DNA of 64,000 nucleotides from Turritopsis dohrnii. Its lineage: Eukaryota > Cnidaria > Hydrozoa > Anthoathecata > Oceaniidae. The stretch is from the NCBI GenBank assembly GCA_027922465.2, contig BQMF02000207.1, positions 1 through 64,000 of the forward strand. Direction: 5' to 3'. The notes under the pieces were generated by a model that made no database searches, was not told the DNA's origin, and saw nothing but the letters and a program-made list of their open reading frames with translations. Positions within the stretch are counted from its first letter, which is position 1, and each line of letters starts with the position of its first letter. The position numbers were made by a program, and so were the translations under genes. Below are positions 23,291 to 33,261 of the stretch, piece by piece.

Positions 23291-23819
23291 GCGTAAAAGT
23301 TTTTTACGGCTTTAATTTCGAAAATTTTGTCACGAAAATAGGTGACGAAAAATTAAAGTACCGAATCTCGAAAAAAGACCGTACCCATGTTGTAGAGCTC
23401 GAAAAACTGATCAAAAAAATGTATGGGATCGTTTCGCTACGACCAACGGTTGCAGAGATATCGTCGATAAAAGATTTTGATGACGTCATAGCCGCAGTAC
23501 TAAATTAAATTTAGACCCAAATGTTGCGTCACCCCATCACCCGTATTGCCGACCCTAAAAAACGTCAGTTATCCCTATTGGTTCTCGAGATATTTCCCCA
23601 AAAACGTCGCGTTCGATTGGGGATGCAATGCAATGAATCCCCCGTGATAAGGTAAAAAAAACTGACGTCACGCCGCGTGCTATTATACTAATCGTCAATT
23701 ATCAATGGTCTAACGAAAAAATGACCACGATTAAGAAGATTTTGACCGTAAATTTTAAAAAAACACAACACTCTCTAAAATAAAAGTGGTATGCACACAC
23801 GCGAATTAGTATAAGTAGA
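23291..23819 (+). repeat. 540 bp dispersed repeat, copy 2
   Basis: Begins GCGTAAAAGTTTTTTACG and ends GCGAATTAGTATAAGTAGA. Similarity to the copy at 20741 is high over the last 430 bp and weaker in the first 100. Same orientation as copy 1, 2.5 kb apart. Confidence 0.9.
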
Positions 23820-24000
23820 TATTTTCTGTTTTCACCTTAAAATATGTATATATTCTTTAAAATCCATTTAATATTGAGCAAAGAAATTTTAGTAAATCTT
23901 TCGCTGACATGCAATGCACGGAGCAAGAAAAAAAAGAAGAAGAAAAAAAAAACGAAAGCCGGTTGTAATAGCTTTCTTGCTTTCGCAGAAATCTAAAAAA

Positions 24001-24041
24001 CACGAACGGTTTCAAAGTATTCCTTGCTTACGCAGGAATAC
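24001..24041 (+). repeat. 41 bp hairpin repeat near an A-rich tract
   Basis: Identical in sequence to the copies in the tandem array at the left of the window. A diverged unit precedes it (about 23957-23993), after an A/G-rich tract. Confidence 0.85.
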
Positions 24042-24875
24042 AATAAAATAAAATAACTGCCATTATTAACTGACATTACCATGTAAGAGCATGTTACTAT
24101 TAGATCGTTTTCTGTATAAAATACACGTATCACAGAGGCATGTGAATACAGTAGATTTTTTTATATAAACAAATTTATGAAAGCTATTTATGTCCTACTC
24201 AGTCTACCGAGTTTTTCAAGGTGTTCAATACACTCACATCAACACAATGATTTTGCTTAGATTGTTTATATTACTAAAAGATCTGATCCTAACGCTCTTT
24301 GTAAAAAAATTGTCAGTGGTTTCTGATTATGTTATAATGTATGGTAATCAGGACATTTATACGTGCATTTCACGAGCATTAGCAAAGTTGATCTTCGAAA
24401 TGTGTACCTGAAAATTTGATACAACTTTTGGATTTGAACTGTATGATGACGAATATTAGACTGCTTGAAATTGCACATGTTTGGAATAGTGTTTATTTCT
24501 CCCTTTGGTTAACGTTACTGATTTTTCATTTCCCCTGTAGGTATTAAGCGAATCAGTCAGTGTGTGTAATTAGTTCGCAGTTATTTGCGCCCTCTTTAAC
24601 GCCTTATTTTGTGATCTGTAACTTTTCGGTTCAAAATCAGAAACTTTGATTCCTAGCATTAATTCTTGAAGGATAAGCATTCACAATATAATAATCTAAA
24701 GAATACTGCAATGGCTTTTAATTTCTTAGTCTTATTTATAATAATAATAATAATAATAATGGATTATATTTCAGTTCCAAGATTTACAAATTGGCTATTA
24801 TACTGAAATAGCGTATATATTGTGTATGCGAAAGTGTGCTAAAAAAAAAATTATATATAATATATAAACTCTCTA
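24042..24875. other. AT-rich spacer downstream of the LINE
   Basis: No supported gene; the 73-codon frame at 24190 matches nothing. Holds an (AAT)n microsatellite at about 24739-24760. Confidence 0.5.
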
Positions 24876-24975
24876 TATTTTTTTTTTTTTTTGTTTTTTT
24901 TTTTTTTTGTTTTTTTTTTTAATTTTTTTTGTTTTTTTTTTTTATTTTTGTTTTTTTTTTTTATATTATTTTATA
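24876..24975 (-). repeat. A-rich tail of the LINE
   Basis: About 100 bp that is T with scattered G and A on the plus strand, so A-rich on the LINE strand. It follows the LINE stop codon immediately, as expected for a 3' tail of a reverse-transcribed element. Almost no 3' untranslated region remains. Confidence 0.8.
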
Positions 24976-27900
24976 TTATTGCAGAGATTTTGCCAGTGCT
25001 CTGTCCAGTAAATGTTTATGTGTCACTTTACAGAAGCTTCTGTAGTTAACTGTTGTGCGACAGGACTGTGGGAGATCATTGAATGATTTCGTGGCTACAT
25101 GATCAAACAAAGCAGGGTTTTTGCTATCGTAGTTGATAGTTAGTCTTTTGACATTCCTCGTTGGTCGTTGTGGCTCGTTGATCTTCATTTGAATTAGATT
25201 CGGCCAGTCCTCGCTATTAATTGATTTCCATGCCAATTTTACGATGCTATGCTCAACACGCTCTTCGATTGGCAGCCAGTTCAGGGAAATAACTTCGGAG
25301 CGTCTTGAGTAAGATCCCTTCACAAAGCTGGCTGCGGCGTTTTGAGCTCTTTGTAATTTGTTGAATAGGTATTTTGGTGCATTATGAAATATAGCGTTGC
25401 CATAGTCAAGCTTGCTCAGGATAAGTGACTCGGCTAATTGTTTTCTAAGGTGAAATGGCAAGTATCTTTTGAGCATCGCCAGAGTTTTAAGTGTCGCGAT
25501 TGCTGAGGATGTTAATTTGTTGACATGCGAATTCCATTTTAAGTCTTTGCTAAGGATTATTCCTAAAAGTTTGAAGGTTGATACTTGTTCGATGATGTTA
25601 CCATCTAATGATTTGATTTCATACGCGAACTGGTGTTTCTTTGCCATTTGTTTAGTAGAAAATAGCATAGTTTTCGTTTTATGCGGGTTTAATACCAGGT
25701 TTGTCTCTTTTGACCATGTTTGAAGTTTGGCAATGTCGTTGTTTAATGCATTTGCACATTCTTTAATTTGTTTTGGTTTAGAGTGGCGGTATATGCTGGT
25801 GTCATCTGCATACTGAATGCATTTAGCAGAGGTCTTATTAGACATGTCGTGAACATAAATATTGAATAGCATAGGACCTAAGATACTACCTTGCGGTACT
25901 CCATTAGTGATTGGTAGATGGTTTGAAGATAGTTCATTGATTTGCACATATTGGTAACGATGAGATAGGTAGCTTGCGAGGATAAGCATAGTCTGTTTTG
26001 AGAATTTAAGGGAGTGAAGTTTACGTATCAATATCTCAAAATCCACAGTATCGAAAGCTTTGGAGAAATCAGCCATGACAGCTACAGTAACTTCGCCACG
26101 ATCCATTGCTTTGATGATGTCGTCTTTTATTTTAATACAAGTTGTTACAGTGCAGTGGCCTTTACGAAAACCAGTTTGATTTTCTGATAGCCGATCGTCG
26201 ACATGCTTAATGATTTGTTTCATAATTAGTTTTTCATACACTTTGGAGAGGGTTGGAAGTATCGATATTGGTCTGTAGTCATCTGGTTCCTTTGGTCGAG
26301 ATATTTTTGGAATGGGACTGATTTTAGAGATTTTCCATTGTTTTGGGAATGTTGAGTTGCTTATCGACGAGTTGATTATGTGACATATTGGGCTTGTTAT
26401 TTCATCAATGCATAGCTTCAGATAGTATGAAGGGATCTGATCAGGACCAGTTGAGCAATCATTACGAAGCCCTAGAATTGTTTTCCTAACATCATTGTAG
26501 CTGACTTCAGAGATTTGGAATGCGTTATCTTGTACTGGAAGGTCGTTAATCAGGTCTTGTAGGAGACGTTCGGGTTTAGGTTGTGAATTCAAGAGTCTTT
26601 TAGCAGTGGTGTTGAAATGCTCATTAAGTACGTTTGGATCTGCAGTAATACGCTGAGGGTTTGGATTTAGAATGCGGTGGATGGTATTCCAAACCTCTTT
26701 TGGGCGTTTTGATGATAATGCCCTCTTGTAGAAGTTGGATTTGGCAGTTTTTATGAGCATCTTAATTTTATTTCTAATGTTTCTGAACATTTCCCAGTCA
26801 GCTGTATTTTGTGTCATGTGTGCTTGTTTGCGAAGTTGATCTCGTTGTCTTTGCATTTCTCTGATATTCAGATCTTTCAGCCAGGGTGCAGGTGGTCTTG
26901 TAATCTTTTGTTTGATGAGGGGTGCATGTTGGTTTAGACATGAGAGGAAGAGGTTGTTAAATACATCCAGTTTTTCTTCAGGTGTTTCCATGGCATAAAC
27001 TAGGTTCAAAGGAAGTTTATCTACGTCGGCTACAAAAGATTGTCGGTCGAATTGTTTTATAGATCGAATATATTTGTAGCGTGTTTCGAACCTCGGCTTT
27101 TTGATACTGCATATGATGTATGGCGCGTCGTGATCGCTAATTTCATCACATGGGAGAACATCTTGATGATGGATCTTATCGATGTTCGAGGAGATGTGGT
27201 CAATAAGTTTTGATCCCTTCCTTGTCGGTTTGCTGATGTGTTGCTTTAGGCCAAGATGGTCTAACGTTTCTTGGTATTGTTTCACAGCGGCATTTTCTTT
27301 ATTTAGCAGATTTATGTTCGTGTCCCCTGTGATTATGATTGGACCTGTCCAAATCGTGTAGACGTATGATAGTAGTGAATCAAATTTTTGTGTCCAAGTC
27401 TGTTTCTCAGCGAGTATTGGGCTAGGCTGGTAAAACACCGCGATCAAGAAAGAATTACTCTTGTTTTTCACTTCTAACCACATATGCTCGATTGTATCAT
27501 CCTTTTTGTTTATGTCAGATTTCACCTTGTAGGAAAATTCTTCTCGTATATACAAACCAACGCCACCTCCACGTTTGTGCAGTCTATTTTTGAATTCAAA
27601 TTTGTAGCCTGGAATCGTTATGTAGCGTAGCAGAGGTGGATTCTGTTTCAACCAAGTTTCTGAAAGGGTAATGATGTCAAATTTATATTTGGATAGCATT
27701 GCCTCGAACTCCGGAAAGGAAGAACTTAAGGATTGTGTGTTTAGGTGGCAGATGCTGATATGATTTCTATTGGCGGTTAGATGGGCTAGATGGTTATCAT
27801 TTTCTGTAGTTATTGGAGTTGTTGGTAAGTTGGTGAGTTGCGTTGGTTGGTGCATAGTCAATATATCAGTGCCATGAAAAGGTAGTTGAGATAGCAAACA

Positions 27901-28227
27901 GCTGTGACATGTCCATATTGAAAGTTTGGGTGCAGATTTATTGGTTATTCTAAGGATACACTTCGTGTGTGTTGTATTTTTGCAGACCACACATTCATGG
28001 TGGAAAGAGTTTTTCCGGACAGTTTTCTGACAAACACTGCAAGTCGGTCGATGAGTCGGTCCAGGATTTGTCTCTATATCGCCGGAGAGAATTACTTGAA
28101 ATGTAGCGGTGTGGTTCTTGTATAACAAGATGGGTGCACTGAGCCTTCGTTTTGTGTGACGAGTATAGATTAATGCAGATTTCTGTTGACTCGATGCAGC
28201 AGTCGGATAAGCAATATTATCTACCAA
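24976..28227 (-). CDS. CR1-like LINE polyprotein with 2A motif, 5' end split off
   Basis: Open frame of over 1080 codons. In the numbering of the frame opening at 28245, order is: a 2A-type motif, LSGDIETNPGP (53-63, bases 28057-28086); a PHD finger with C69, C72, C85, C88, H93, C96, C113, C116; an APE-type endonuclease (SETWL, GDTNINL, SDHDAPY, about 160-380); and a reverse transcriptase (ADFSKAFDTVD, GVPQGSILGP, QYADDTS, about 600-850). Such 2A motifs are known near the start of some CR1-clade elements, where they make ribosomes skip a peptide bond. The first five codons of that frame come from the end of another element inserted at 28228. The reading frame continues across the 17.9 kb insertion, through a TA duplication, to an ATG at 46162-46164. 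Both parts are intact, so the LINE was probably functional when interrupted. Confidence 0.9.
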   Translation of the reverse strand: MVDNIAYPTAASSQQKSALIYTRHTKRRLSAPILLYKNHTATFQVILSGDIETNPGPTHRPTCSVCQKTVRKNSFHHECVVCKNTTHTKCILRITNKSAPKLSIWTCHSCLLSQLPFHGTDILTMHQPTQLTNLPTTPITTENDNHLAHLTANRNHISICHLNTQSLSSSFPEFEAMLSKYKFDIITLSETWLKQNPPLLRYITIPGYKFEFKNRLHKRGGGVGLYIREEFSYKVKSDINKKDDTIEHMWLEVKNKSNSFLIAVFYQPSPILAEKQTWTQKFDSLLSYVYTIWTGPIIITGDTNINLLNKENAAVKQYQETLDHLGLKQHISKPTRKGSKLIDHISSNIDKIHHQDVLPCDEISDHDAPYIICSIKKPRFETRYKYIRSIKQFDRQSFVADVDKLPLNLVYAMETPEEKLDVFNNLFLSCLNQHAPLIKQKITRPPAPWLKDLNIREMQRQRDQLRKQAHMTQNTADWEMFRNIRNKIKMLIKTAKSNFYKRALSSKRPKEVWNTIHRILNPNPQRITADPNVLNEHFNTTAKRLLNSQPKPERLLQDLINDLPVQDNAFQISEVSYNDVRKTILGLRNDCSTGPDQIPSYYLKLCIDEITSPICHIINSSISNSTFPKQWKISKISPIPKISRPKEPDDYRPISILPTLSKVYEKLIMKQIIKHVDDRLSENQTGFRKGHCTVTTCIKIKDDIIKAMDRGEVTVAVMADFSKAFDTVDFEILIRKLHSLKFSKQTMLILASYLSHRYQYVQINELSSNHLPITNGVPQGSILGPMLFNIYVHDMSNKTSAKCIQYADDTSIYRHSKPKQIKECANALNNDIAKLQTWSKETNLVLNPHKTKTMLFSTKQMAKKHQFAYEIKSLDGNIIEQVSTFKLLGIILSKDLKWNSHVNKLTSSAIATLKTLAMLKRYLPFHLRKQLAESLILSKLDYGNAIFHNAPKYLFNKLQRAQNAAASFVKGSYSRRSEVISLNWLPIEERVEHSIVKLAWKSINSEDWPNLIQMKINEPQRPTRNVKRLTINYDSKNPALFDHVATKSFNDLPQSCRTTVNYRSFCKVTHKHLLDRALAKSLQ

Positions 28228-28478
28228 TACCCAGCAGGCACCCAACGTTATACTAACGTTAGTGTTACGTTATTTTTTACGTTGTGGTAACGTTAGTGGT
28301 TGGGTAGAATGGAAGTCTTTTTTTAGTTAGTATAACGTTAGATACTTACGTTAGTATAACGTTAGATACTTACGTTAGTATAACGTTAAATACTTACGTT
28401 AGTATAACGTTAAATACTTACGTTAGCATAACGTTAGAAAGCTACATCAGGACAACGTTAAATTTCGTTAACAACATC
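28228..28478. repeat. Left iteron arm of the foldback-like element
   Basis: Contains about a dozen AACGTTA or TAACGTT words, including a 24 bp unit (TATAACGTTAGATACTTACG) repeated four to five times at 28341-28430. Confidence 0.9.
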
Positions 28479-29174
28479 AAAATGTTATAACATTGTAATG
28501 ACTTCTGAAGTCATTATAAACAAATCCCGGTGTCCATCCCAACAAAGTAAGACAAATGACGAAAACAGCGAATATTCATAGAAGTTGATATTTACCTTTA
28601 ATTGACAAGAAAAGTATATTTTTATGTCAATATTTACGCATGCCTAATAGAAGAAAAAGAAACAAATATAAGTGAAGGTGTTAAACGAATGCTTGTGGTT
28701 ACGGCAAATTGCAAATAATTGAAAATCAATAGAAATTTATGCTAGAACAGATATCTATTTTCCAGCTGACTAATGTCCATAGAACAGACATTTTGTGCTT
28801 TCATATGTTAACAAAGCAAAACACTCTGGGGATACAACAAAATTAATCAGAAACATTGAGTAAAAGATTTCTATTAAAAATAATCAAGTAGCAGGCCCTA
28901 ATACTCTAGCTATCATCTATAAGTCATGTAGTACAGATCTTGCCAGCAAAACCAAGATTAAATAATCAAACTGATTTCTCGTTTTAAGGCTAGACTAGCG
29001 CGAAGTATATAATAGATATATAATAGACATATTACCATGTGTAAAATGGAGAGGAAATACTAGGTTAGCACGGTAAAAGCGAGTTTTTTCAAGAGATACA
29101 CTTCTTAATTGAAAAGGCGAAAATGTGTAGCAAGTGCGAATCAAAATTCATATCATCCTCAAGGACTTACTTAT
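28479..29174. other. Core of the foldback-like element
   Basis: About 700 bp of AT-rich sequence with no ORF and no recognised motif except short palindromes such as ATGACTTCTGAAGTCAT at 28498-28514. Confidence 0.5.
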
Positions 29175-29547
29175 GATAGCCCTTATTAACGTAAGTATTT
29201 AACGTTATACTAATTAAAAAAAGACTTCCATTCTAACCAACAACTAACGTTACCACAACGTAAAAACTAACGTAACACTAACGTTAATACAACGTAAATT
29301 AACGAAATTTAACGTTATACTAACGTAAGTATTTAACGTTATACTAACGTAAGTATCTAACGTTATACTAACGTAAGTATCTAACGTTATACTAACGTAA
29401 GTATTTAACGTTATACTAATTAAAAAAAGACTTCCATTCTAACCAACCACTAACGTTACCACAACGTAAAAAATAACGTAACACTAACGTTAATACAACG
29501 TAAATTAACGAAATTTAACGTTGTCCTGATGTAACTTTCTAACGTTG
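29175..29547. repeat. Right iteron arm, proximal part
   Basis: Inverted relative to the left arm. It includes two copies of a block containing AAAAAAAGACTTCCATTCTA and several CGTAAGTATTTAACGTTATA units. It ends with CGTTG, the duplication flanking the Polinton. Confidence 0.9.
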
Positions 29548-29779
29548 AGAGATAGGAAAGTGCGGATGTTGGCCCAAATCATATGATTTCGGGAAAGTCT
29601 CTACTATCATCTTTGTTTTCATAACGCGATACGAGTTATGAAACGTGTTATATTTGATTACGTAAGCAGTTTCTATTATTATAACCACAAATTACTCATA
29701 AATGTAAACAATTAAATATCTCATAAAAATGTCCATGGGGAAATACCCGATTGTAGTAAAAAGCAGTTTGTAGTAGTTT
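29548..29779. repeat. Polinton left TIR
   Basis: 232 bp, starting AGAGATAGGAAAGTGCGGAT. Differs from the right TIR at only a few bases (for example AAAGTCTCTACT against AAATTCCCTACT), so the two ends have hardly diverged since insertion. Confidence 0.95.
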
Positions 29780-29822
29780 CATTTTTATAACATAAATGAG
29801 CTAACAATACATATAACATACA

Positions 29823-29897
29823 GATCAGCGTAGTCTAGTGGATAAGAACGCTAACTTGTAACAACAAGGTCGTGTGTTCAAACCCCGCGCAGTTCGT
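29823..29897 (+). ncRNA. tRNA-Thr-like / SINE-like pol III unit
   Basis: Has an A-box word (TAGTCTAGTGG) and a B-box word (TGTTCAAACCCC) at tRNA spacing and CTTGTAA at the anticodon loop position (Thr, TGT). The D, anticodon and acceptor stems pair poorly. It lies within the Polinton just inside the left TIR. It may be a decayed tRNA gene picked up by the element or the head of a SINE inserted into it. Confidence 0.45.
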
Positions 29898-30166
29898 CTG
29901 AGAGGAAGTATATATACTTCGGCGGTTGTAGATCTCTCATGTTCTGGTTGTAAAACTTGCATGAGTGCGGACTTCCCCGCAGTTGTGTTGAATATATCGC
30001 GGAATGGTTAGCATTGCGTCTGGGTGATTTATCACTGTCAGGTTTCTCTGGTCCATAGAGACATTCAGGTTACCGTCATTTCGATCGAAATTCAACAAAC
30101 GCCAGGGCTTAGAAGTGTTAGCATGTATCCACAATGCCGGCTATAATTGCAAACTACATGCGCTGA
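29898..30166. other. Spacer inside the Polinton left end
   Basis: An unassigned 65-codon minus-strand frame (30134-29937) spans most of it. Its composition is balanced (MWIHANTSKPWRLLNF at the start) and looks protein-like, but I recognise no family. It could be the body of the SINE-like unit, a small gene or chance. Confidence 0.3.
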
Positions 30167-31300
30167 TCAGCGAAATACATACCATATACTAAACATCGTG
30201 GTAATCGCTAAAACCAAAGCTATTTTCTCTTCTTCATGAGATGGGAGTGAATCTGTTTGACTCACTACTCTTTTGTGAACTTCTTTTTGAGAGCTAGTCA
30301 CTTTGGGTGAAATATGATGCTCTTGCATAACATTAATCATTTTATTTCTTCCAAGGCTCAAGTTGTCATTAGATATGAGAATTTTATTATTAAAACCAGA
30401 CACTCCCGACTTGATGTTTAGATTCATGTCACTAGGTAACATGTAAATACCTTGTCCAACAGAATAATCAACTTTACTTGAAGCGTAATTTAAAGTATCT
30501 TGATAACGTTTAATGTCATCTTGAATATCAACTCTGCGGTTAACAATGTCTTCAAAGTTATTCATAAAAACTCTTTGAGCTGTCAAAGCACTTGAATTAT
30601 TACCTAAAATAGAAGAACGAGCTGAGGCTTGCGAACTAAGAACAAGATAAGCATATGCTCTAACACTCTCTGAAATTTTTACAAGACCTGTTTTTGTAAA
30701 GCCTTTAGATTTTTCTATAATCCATCGTGTCATGGAGTCGTCTGTGAAATAACTCACACCTGGCGTTGGATAGTCTCTACGTCTTTTTTGATACGAGCTG
30801 TAAAAATATTGCCCTTTGTATTTTTTAGGATCAGAATCGACACCATATTCACTACAGATTTTTAAAAACTCTTCTTTGTTATAAGGATTATCGTATTGGT
30901 TGAAACTATCTTCAAAAGGTAGAGGTGTCTGCAAGCGCTTAATGATTCGTCTAATGTGATAATAGACGTGAAAACGATATACTGCTCTAATCATAGGAGT
31001 AGAGCGACCTTCTTTCAGATGTTCAGAACTGACCCCACAAGCGCTAGAGGCACACCAAGTGACAAAATTGAGCTGTGTTTGCCACAATTTAAACGGTTGT
31101 TCCTGCCAAATTTTCATACGTTGATCATTTTCATCCATTTCGTAATTAGTAAATATATTTGGAAAAGTTGCGGGGAAAGAACCGTTCTCAGAGACAATAA
31201 TTGTTTGTTTGTATAAATCTTTAGCATTCAATATCTGGAGGTATTGTCCTCCATTTGGCTTATAAGCCGCGTTGGGATTATATTTAAAAATATTCTCCAT
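30167..31300 (-). CDS. Conserved Polinton protein, 377 residues
   Basis: Divergent from the capsid gene block. The first two thirds are rich in Trp, Tyr and Arg (KIWQEQPFKLWQTQLNF near 65, CASSACGVSSEHL near 84, RFHVYYHIRRIIKRL near 109), followed by a stretch with DDIKRYQDTL and GIYMLPSDMNL (about 260-300) and a single C-terminal hydrophobic segment (about 360-374) that probably spans a membrane. Proteins of this type recur in cnidarian Polintons as I know them. Function is unknown; a structural or membrane-associated virion role is plausible from the position beside the capsid genes. Full-length, no breaks. Confidence 0.7.
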   Translation of the reverse strand: MENIFKYNPNAAYKPNGGQYLQILNAKDLYKQTIIVSENGSFPATFPNIFTNYEMDENDQRMKIWQEQPFKLWQTQLNFVTWCASSACGVSSEHLKEGRSTPMIRAVYRFHVYYHIRRIIKRLQTPLPFEDSFNQYDNPYNKEEFLKICSEYGVDSDPKKYKGQYFYSSYQKRRRDYPTPGVSYFTDDSMTRWIIEKSKGFTKTGLVKISESVRAYAYLVLSSQASARSSILGNNSSALTAQRVFMNNFEDIVNRRVDIQDDIKRYQDTLNYASSKVDYSVGQGIYMLPSDMNLNIKSGVSGFNNKILISNDNLSLGRNKMINVMQEHHISPKVTSSQKEVHKRVVSQTDSLPSHEEEKIALVLAITTMFSIWYVFR

Positions 31301-31339
31301 TATTATTTAATAATATTATCTTATATTTAATACAAGAAA

Positions 31340-31900
31340 ATGTATATCACAGCAAATCTCGTAAGGGGTGAGAAGACCATATATCTACCTTACTCCATTC
31401 GAAATATAGACGGTTCGAAAGAGATCGCATTATTTGAGATATTTGCAGACACCATCACCTATCAAATCACAACACCGATAACAGTGAAAACGTCTGACGA
31501 TGGGAAAGCTGAAAAGTCGATACCAAAACGAACATTCACGAGCAGGGAATTGAATGGCTTTTTAGCAGGTGCCTTTTTAGAAGGTGATATAGAAATTAAA
31601 TCATTAGCCAAATACCCTCAAATAATCAAAACAAATACGCTAGCTAAAATAACCAAAATGAATTTACATCTCTCTGAACTCGACAACACTCAAAATTTTG
31701 AGGATGGAAAGCTAAGTGATATTTTACTAACCGTTCCCATCACTAAATATAGTGAATTTACACATACTGAGCCTAAAAATCCTCATTATAAAAAACTAAA
31801 AAACGGTGTATTCCAGTCTCTCACGTTGAGACTGACAGATCAGCATGGGGGTATACTAAGTGAAGATCTGGGTACAACCGTTGTTTTGCACATTCGCTAA
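31340..31900 (+). CDS. Candidate minor capsid (penton-like) protein
   Basis: A 186-residue, beta-rich, soluble-looking protein that ends in a hydrophobic strand with TTVVLHIR. It lies directly upstream of the capsid gene on the same strand with a 43 bp gap, the usual surroundings of the single-jelly-roll minor capsid protein in Polintons. No catalytic motif is seen. The assignment rests on position, size and predicted strand content, not on a clear motif. Confidence 0.5.
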   Translation: MYITANLVRGEKTIYLPYSIRNIDGSKEIALFEIFADTITYQITTPITVKTSDDGKAEKSIPKRTFTSRELNGFLAGAFLEGDIEIKSLAKYPQIIKTNTLAKITKMNLHLSELDNTQNFEDGKLSDILLTVPITKYSEFTHTEPKNPHYKKLKNGVFQSLTLRLTDQHGGILSEDLGTTVVLHIR

Positions 31901-31943
31901 AACGAGATAAAAAGTAAAAATTAATTATATATCATAATTAATA

Positions 31944-33260
31944 ATGGAGTATGGAAAGAGGTTAAATCCAGAACGTTCACTTAGAACTGCCCGCGGTGTA
32001 AAAGGCTCTCGTCAAAAAGTAATTGTCACACACAATCCGAGTGAGATTGACCAAAATCAGCTATTGTTGGTTAGATTTCCAAATTTAGGAAGTGATGATG
32101 TTATTATCCCTGGCACAGCTAATCTAAGTTTTGATATTGAACTCGAGTCGACAGCTGACACGAAAAGAACATTGGTCAGTAACATTGGAAGAGCTATCGT
32201 TAAGAAGTTGGCTGTCAAATTTGAAGGTAATGAGATATTGAGCATCGACGATTACGATATTTTTGGATGTTACAGAGATTTATGGTTAACCAAGTTTGAA
32301 AAGAGAAACACGATAAGACAGGGTATCATCATCGATGATGGGTGTACAGAGAATTGTATGAAATTGAGGATTGGTGCTTCTGATAAAGACACCACTGATG
32401 CAGAAGACAAGGCCATTGCTGACACCTATAAAAACAAGTTTGTCATTCCACTCGACTTTGAGATGCTAGATAGTACTATTCCATATTATCAAGCAGGTTT
32501 AGGTAATAGGCTTTGCTACGAGATCACATTTAACGACTATAACCGAGTTATTTATTCTGACCCGCCTACTACTCCCGCAGGTCAAAAACGTAACACAGAT
32601 GCTAAATACAAAATATCTAACATCTCTCTAGAATATGAGCTTGTGACACAACCCAAGTTGGCTAGACAAATCGCTTCTGAATATCAAAACATGGCTTTGC
32701 TCTATGATAGGATTTTGCGGCACTGACAAATTAGAGTAAACAAGTCAGACACAACGTGGAATTGGTCATTCAACACACCTGCCAAATCTTTGAAGGGTAT
32801 CTTAGTTCTGTTTGAAGAAGAAGAATCCTACAAACGAGATACCGGTAAATTCTACAATCCAAAGATCAAAAAAGTATCTGTCATCGTTGAGGGTAAGCCT
32901 AACCAACTTTTTGCTCAAGGGATGCAGCCGTTTGAACAATACAATGAGATTTGCAAGTATTTTGCTGAAGGAAAACCAAAAGATAATAGCGTTAGTGAAA
33001 ACCGAAAGCGCTTGGGATTACATGATGTAAAAGTCTCTGATTACTTGACAAACAAGTATGCTCTATGGTTAGATTTCAGAACAATTGATGAGAATGCTTT
33101 GCATGGGACCGGTCGAAAGATTGAAAATGCGAGTGAAGGGATCACTTTACAGATTGAAAAGACCGCTGAAACTGCAGGAAACTTAAACGCATATATATAT
33201 CTAATCATGGACGCTCAATTAAATATTCAAAACGGAGAATTTATGTCTGCATTATATTAA
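31944..33260 (+). pseudogene. Polinton major capsid protein, one in-frame stop
   Basis: Codons from the ATG at 31944 to 32723 encode the first 260 residues of the double-jelly-roll major capsid protein (QLLLVRFPNLG, NIGRAIVKKLAVKFEGNE, DYDIFGCYRDLW). A TGA at 32724-32726 interrupts the frame. The same frame then stays open without any ATG need to 33260 and carries the C-terminal part (VNKSDTTWNWSF, SLKGILVLFE, YIYLIMDAQLN). The total of about 438 codons suits a Polinton capsid protein. A single-base change of an Arg codon would explain the TGA. It disables the capsid unless the stop is read through. The packaging ATPase follows after one base. Confidence 0.85.
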
Positions 33261-33261
33261 A

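Noticed and set aside
20741..23819. LTR pair of a retrotransposon
   Set aside because: The two copies are direct repeats, but a third fragment adjoins one, no coding or primer site lies between, and termini lack TG...CA.
24976..28245. LINE start codon at 28245
   Set aside because: It is a TTG inside the foldback terminus; the frame leads to an ATG at 46162-46164 beyond the insertion.
32790..33260. Separate capsid-related gene starting at 32790
   Set aside because: It has no ATG, is in the same frame as the upstream capsid part and is separated from it only by one TGA.
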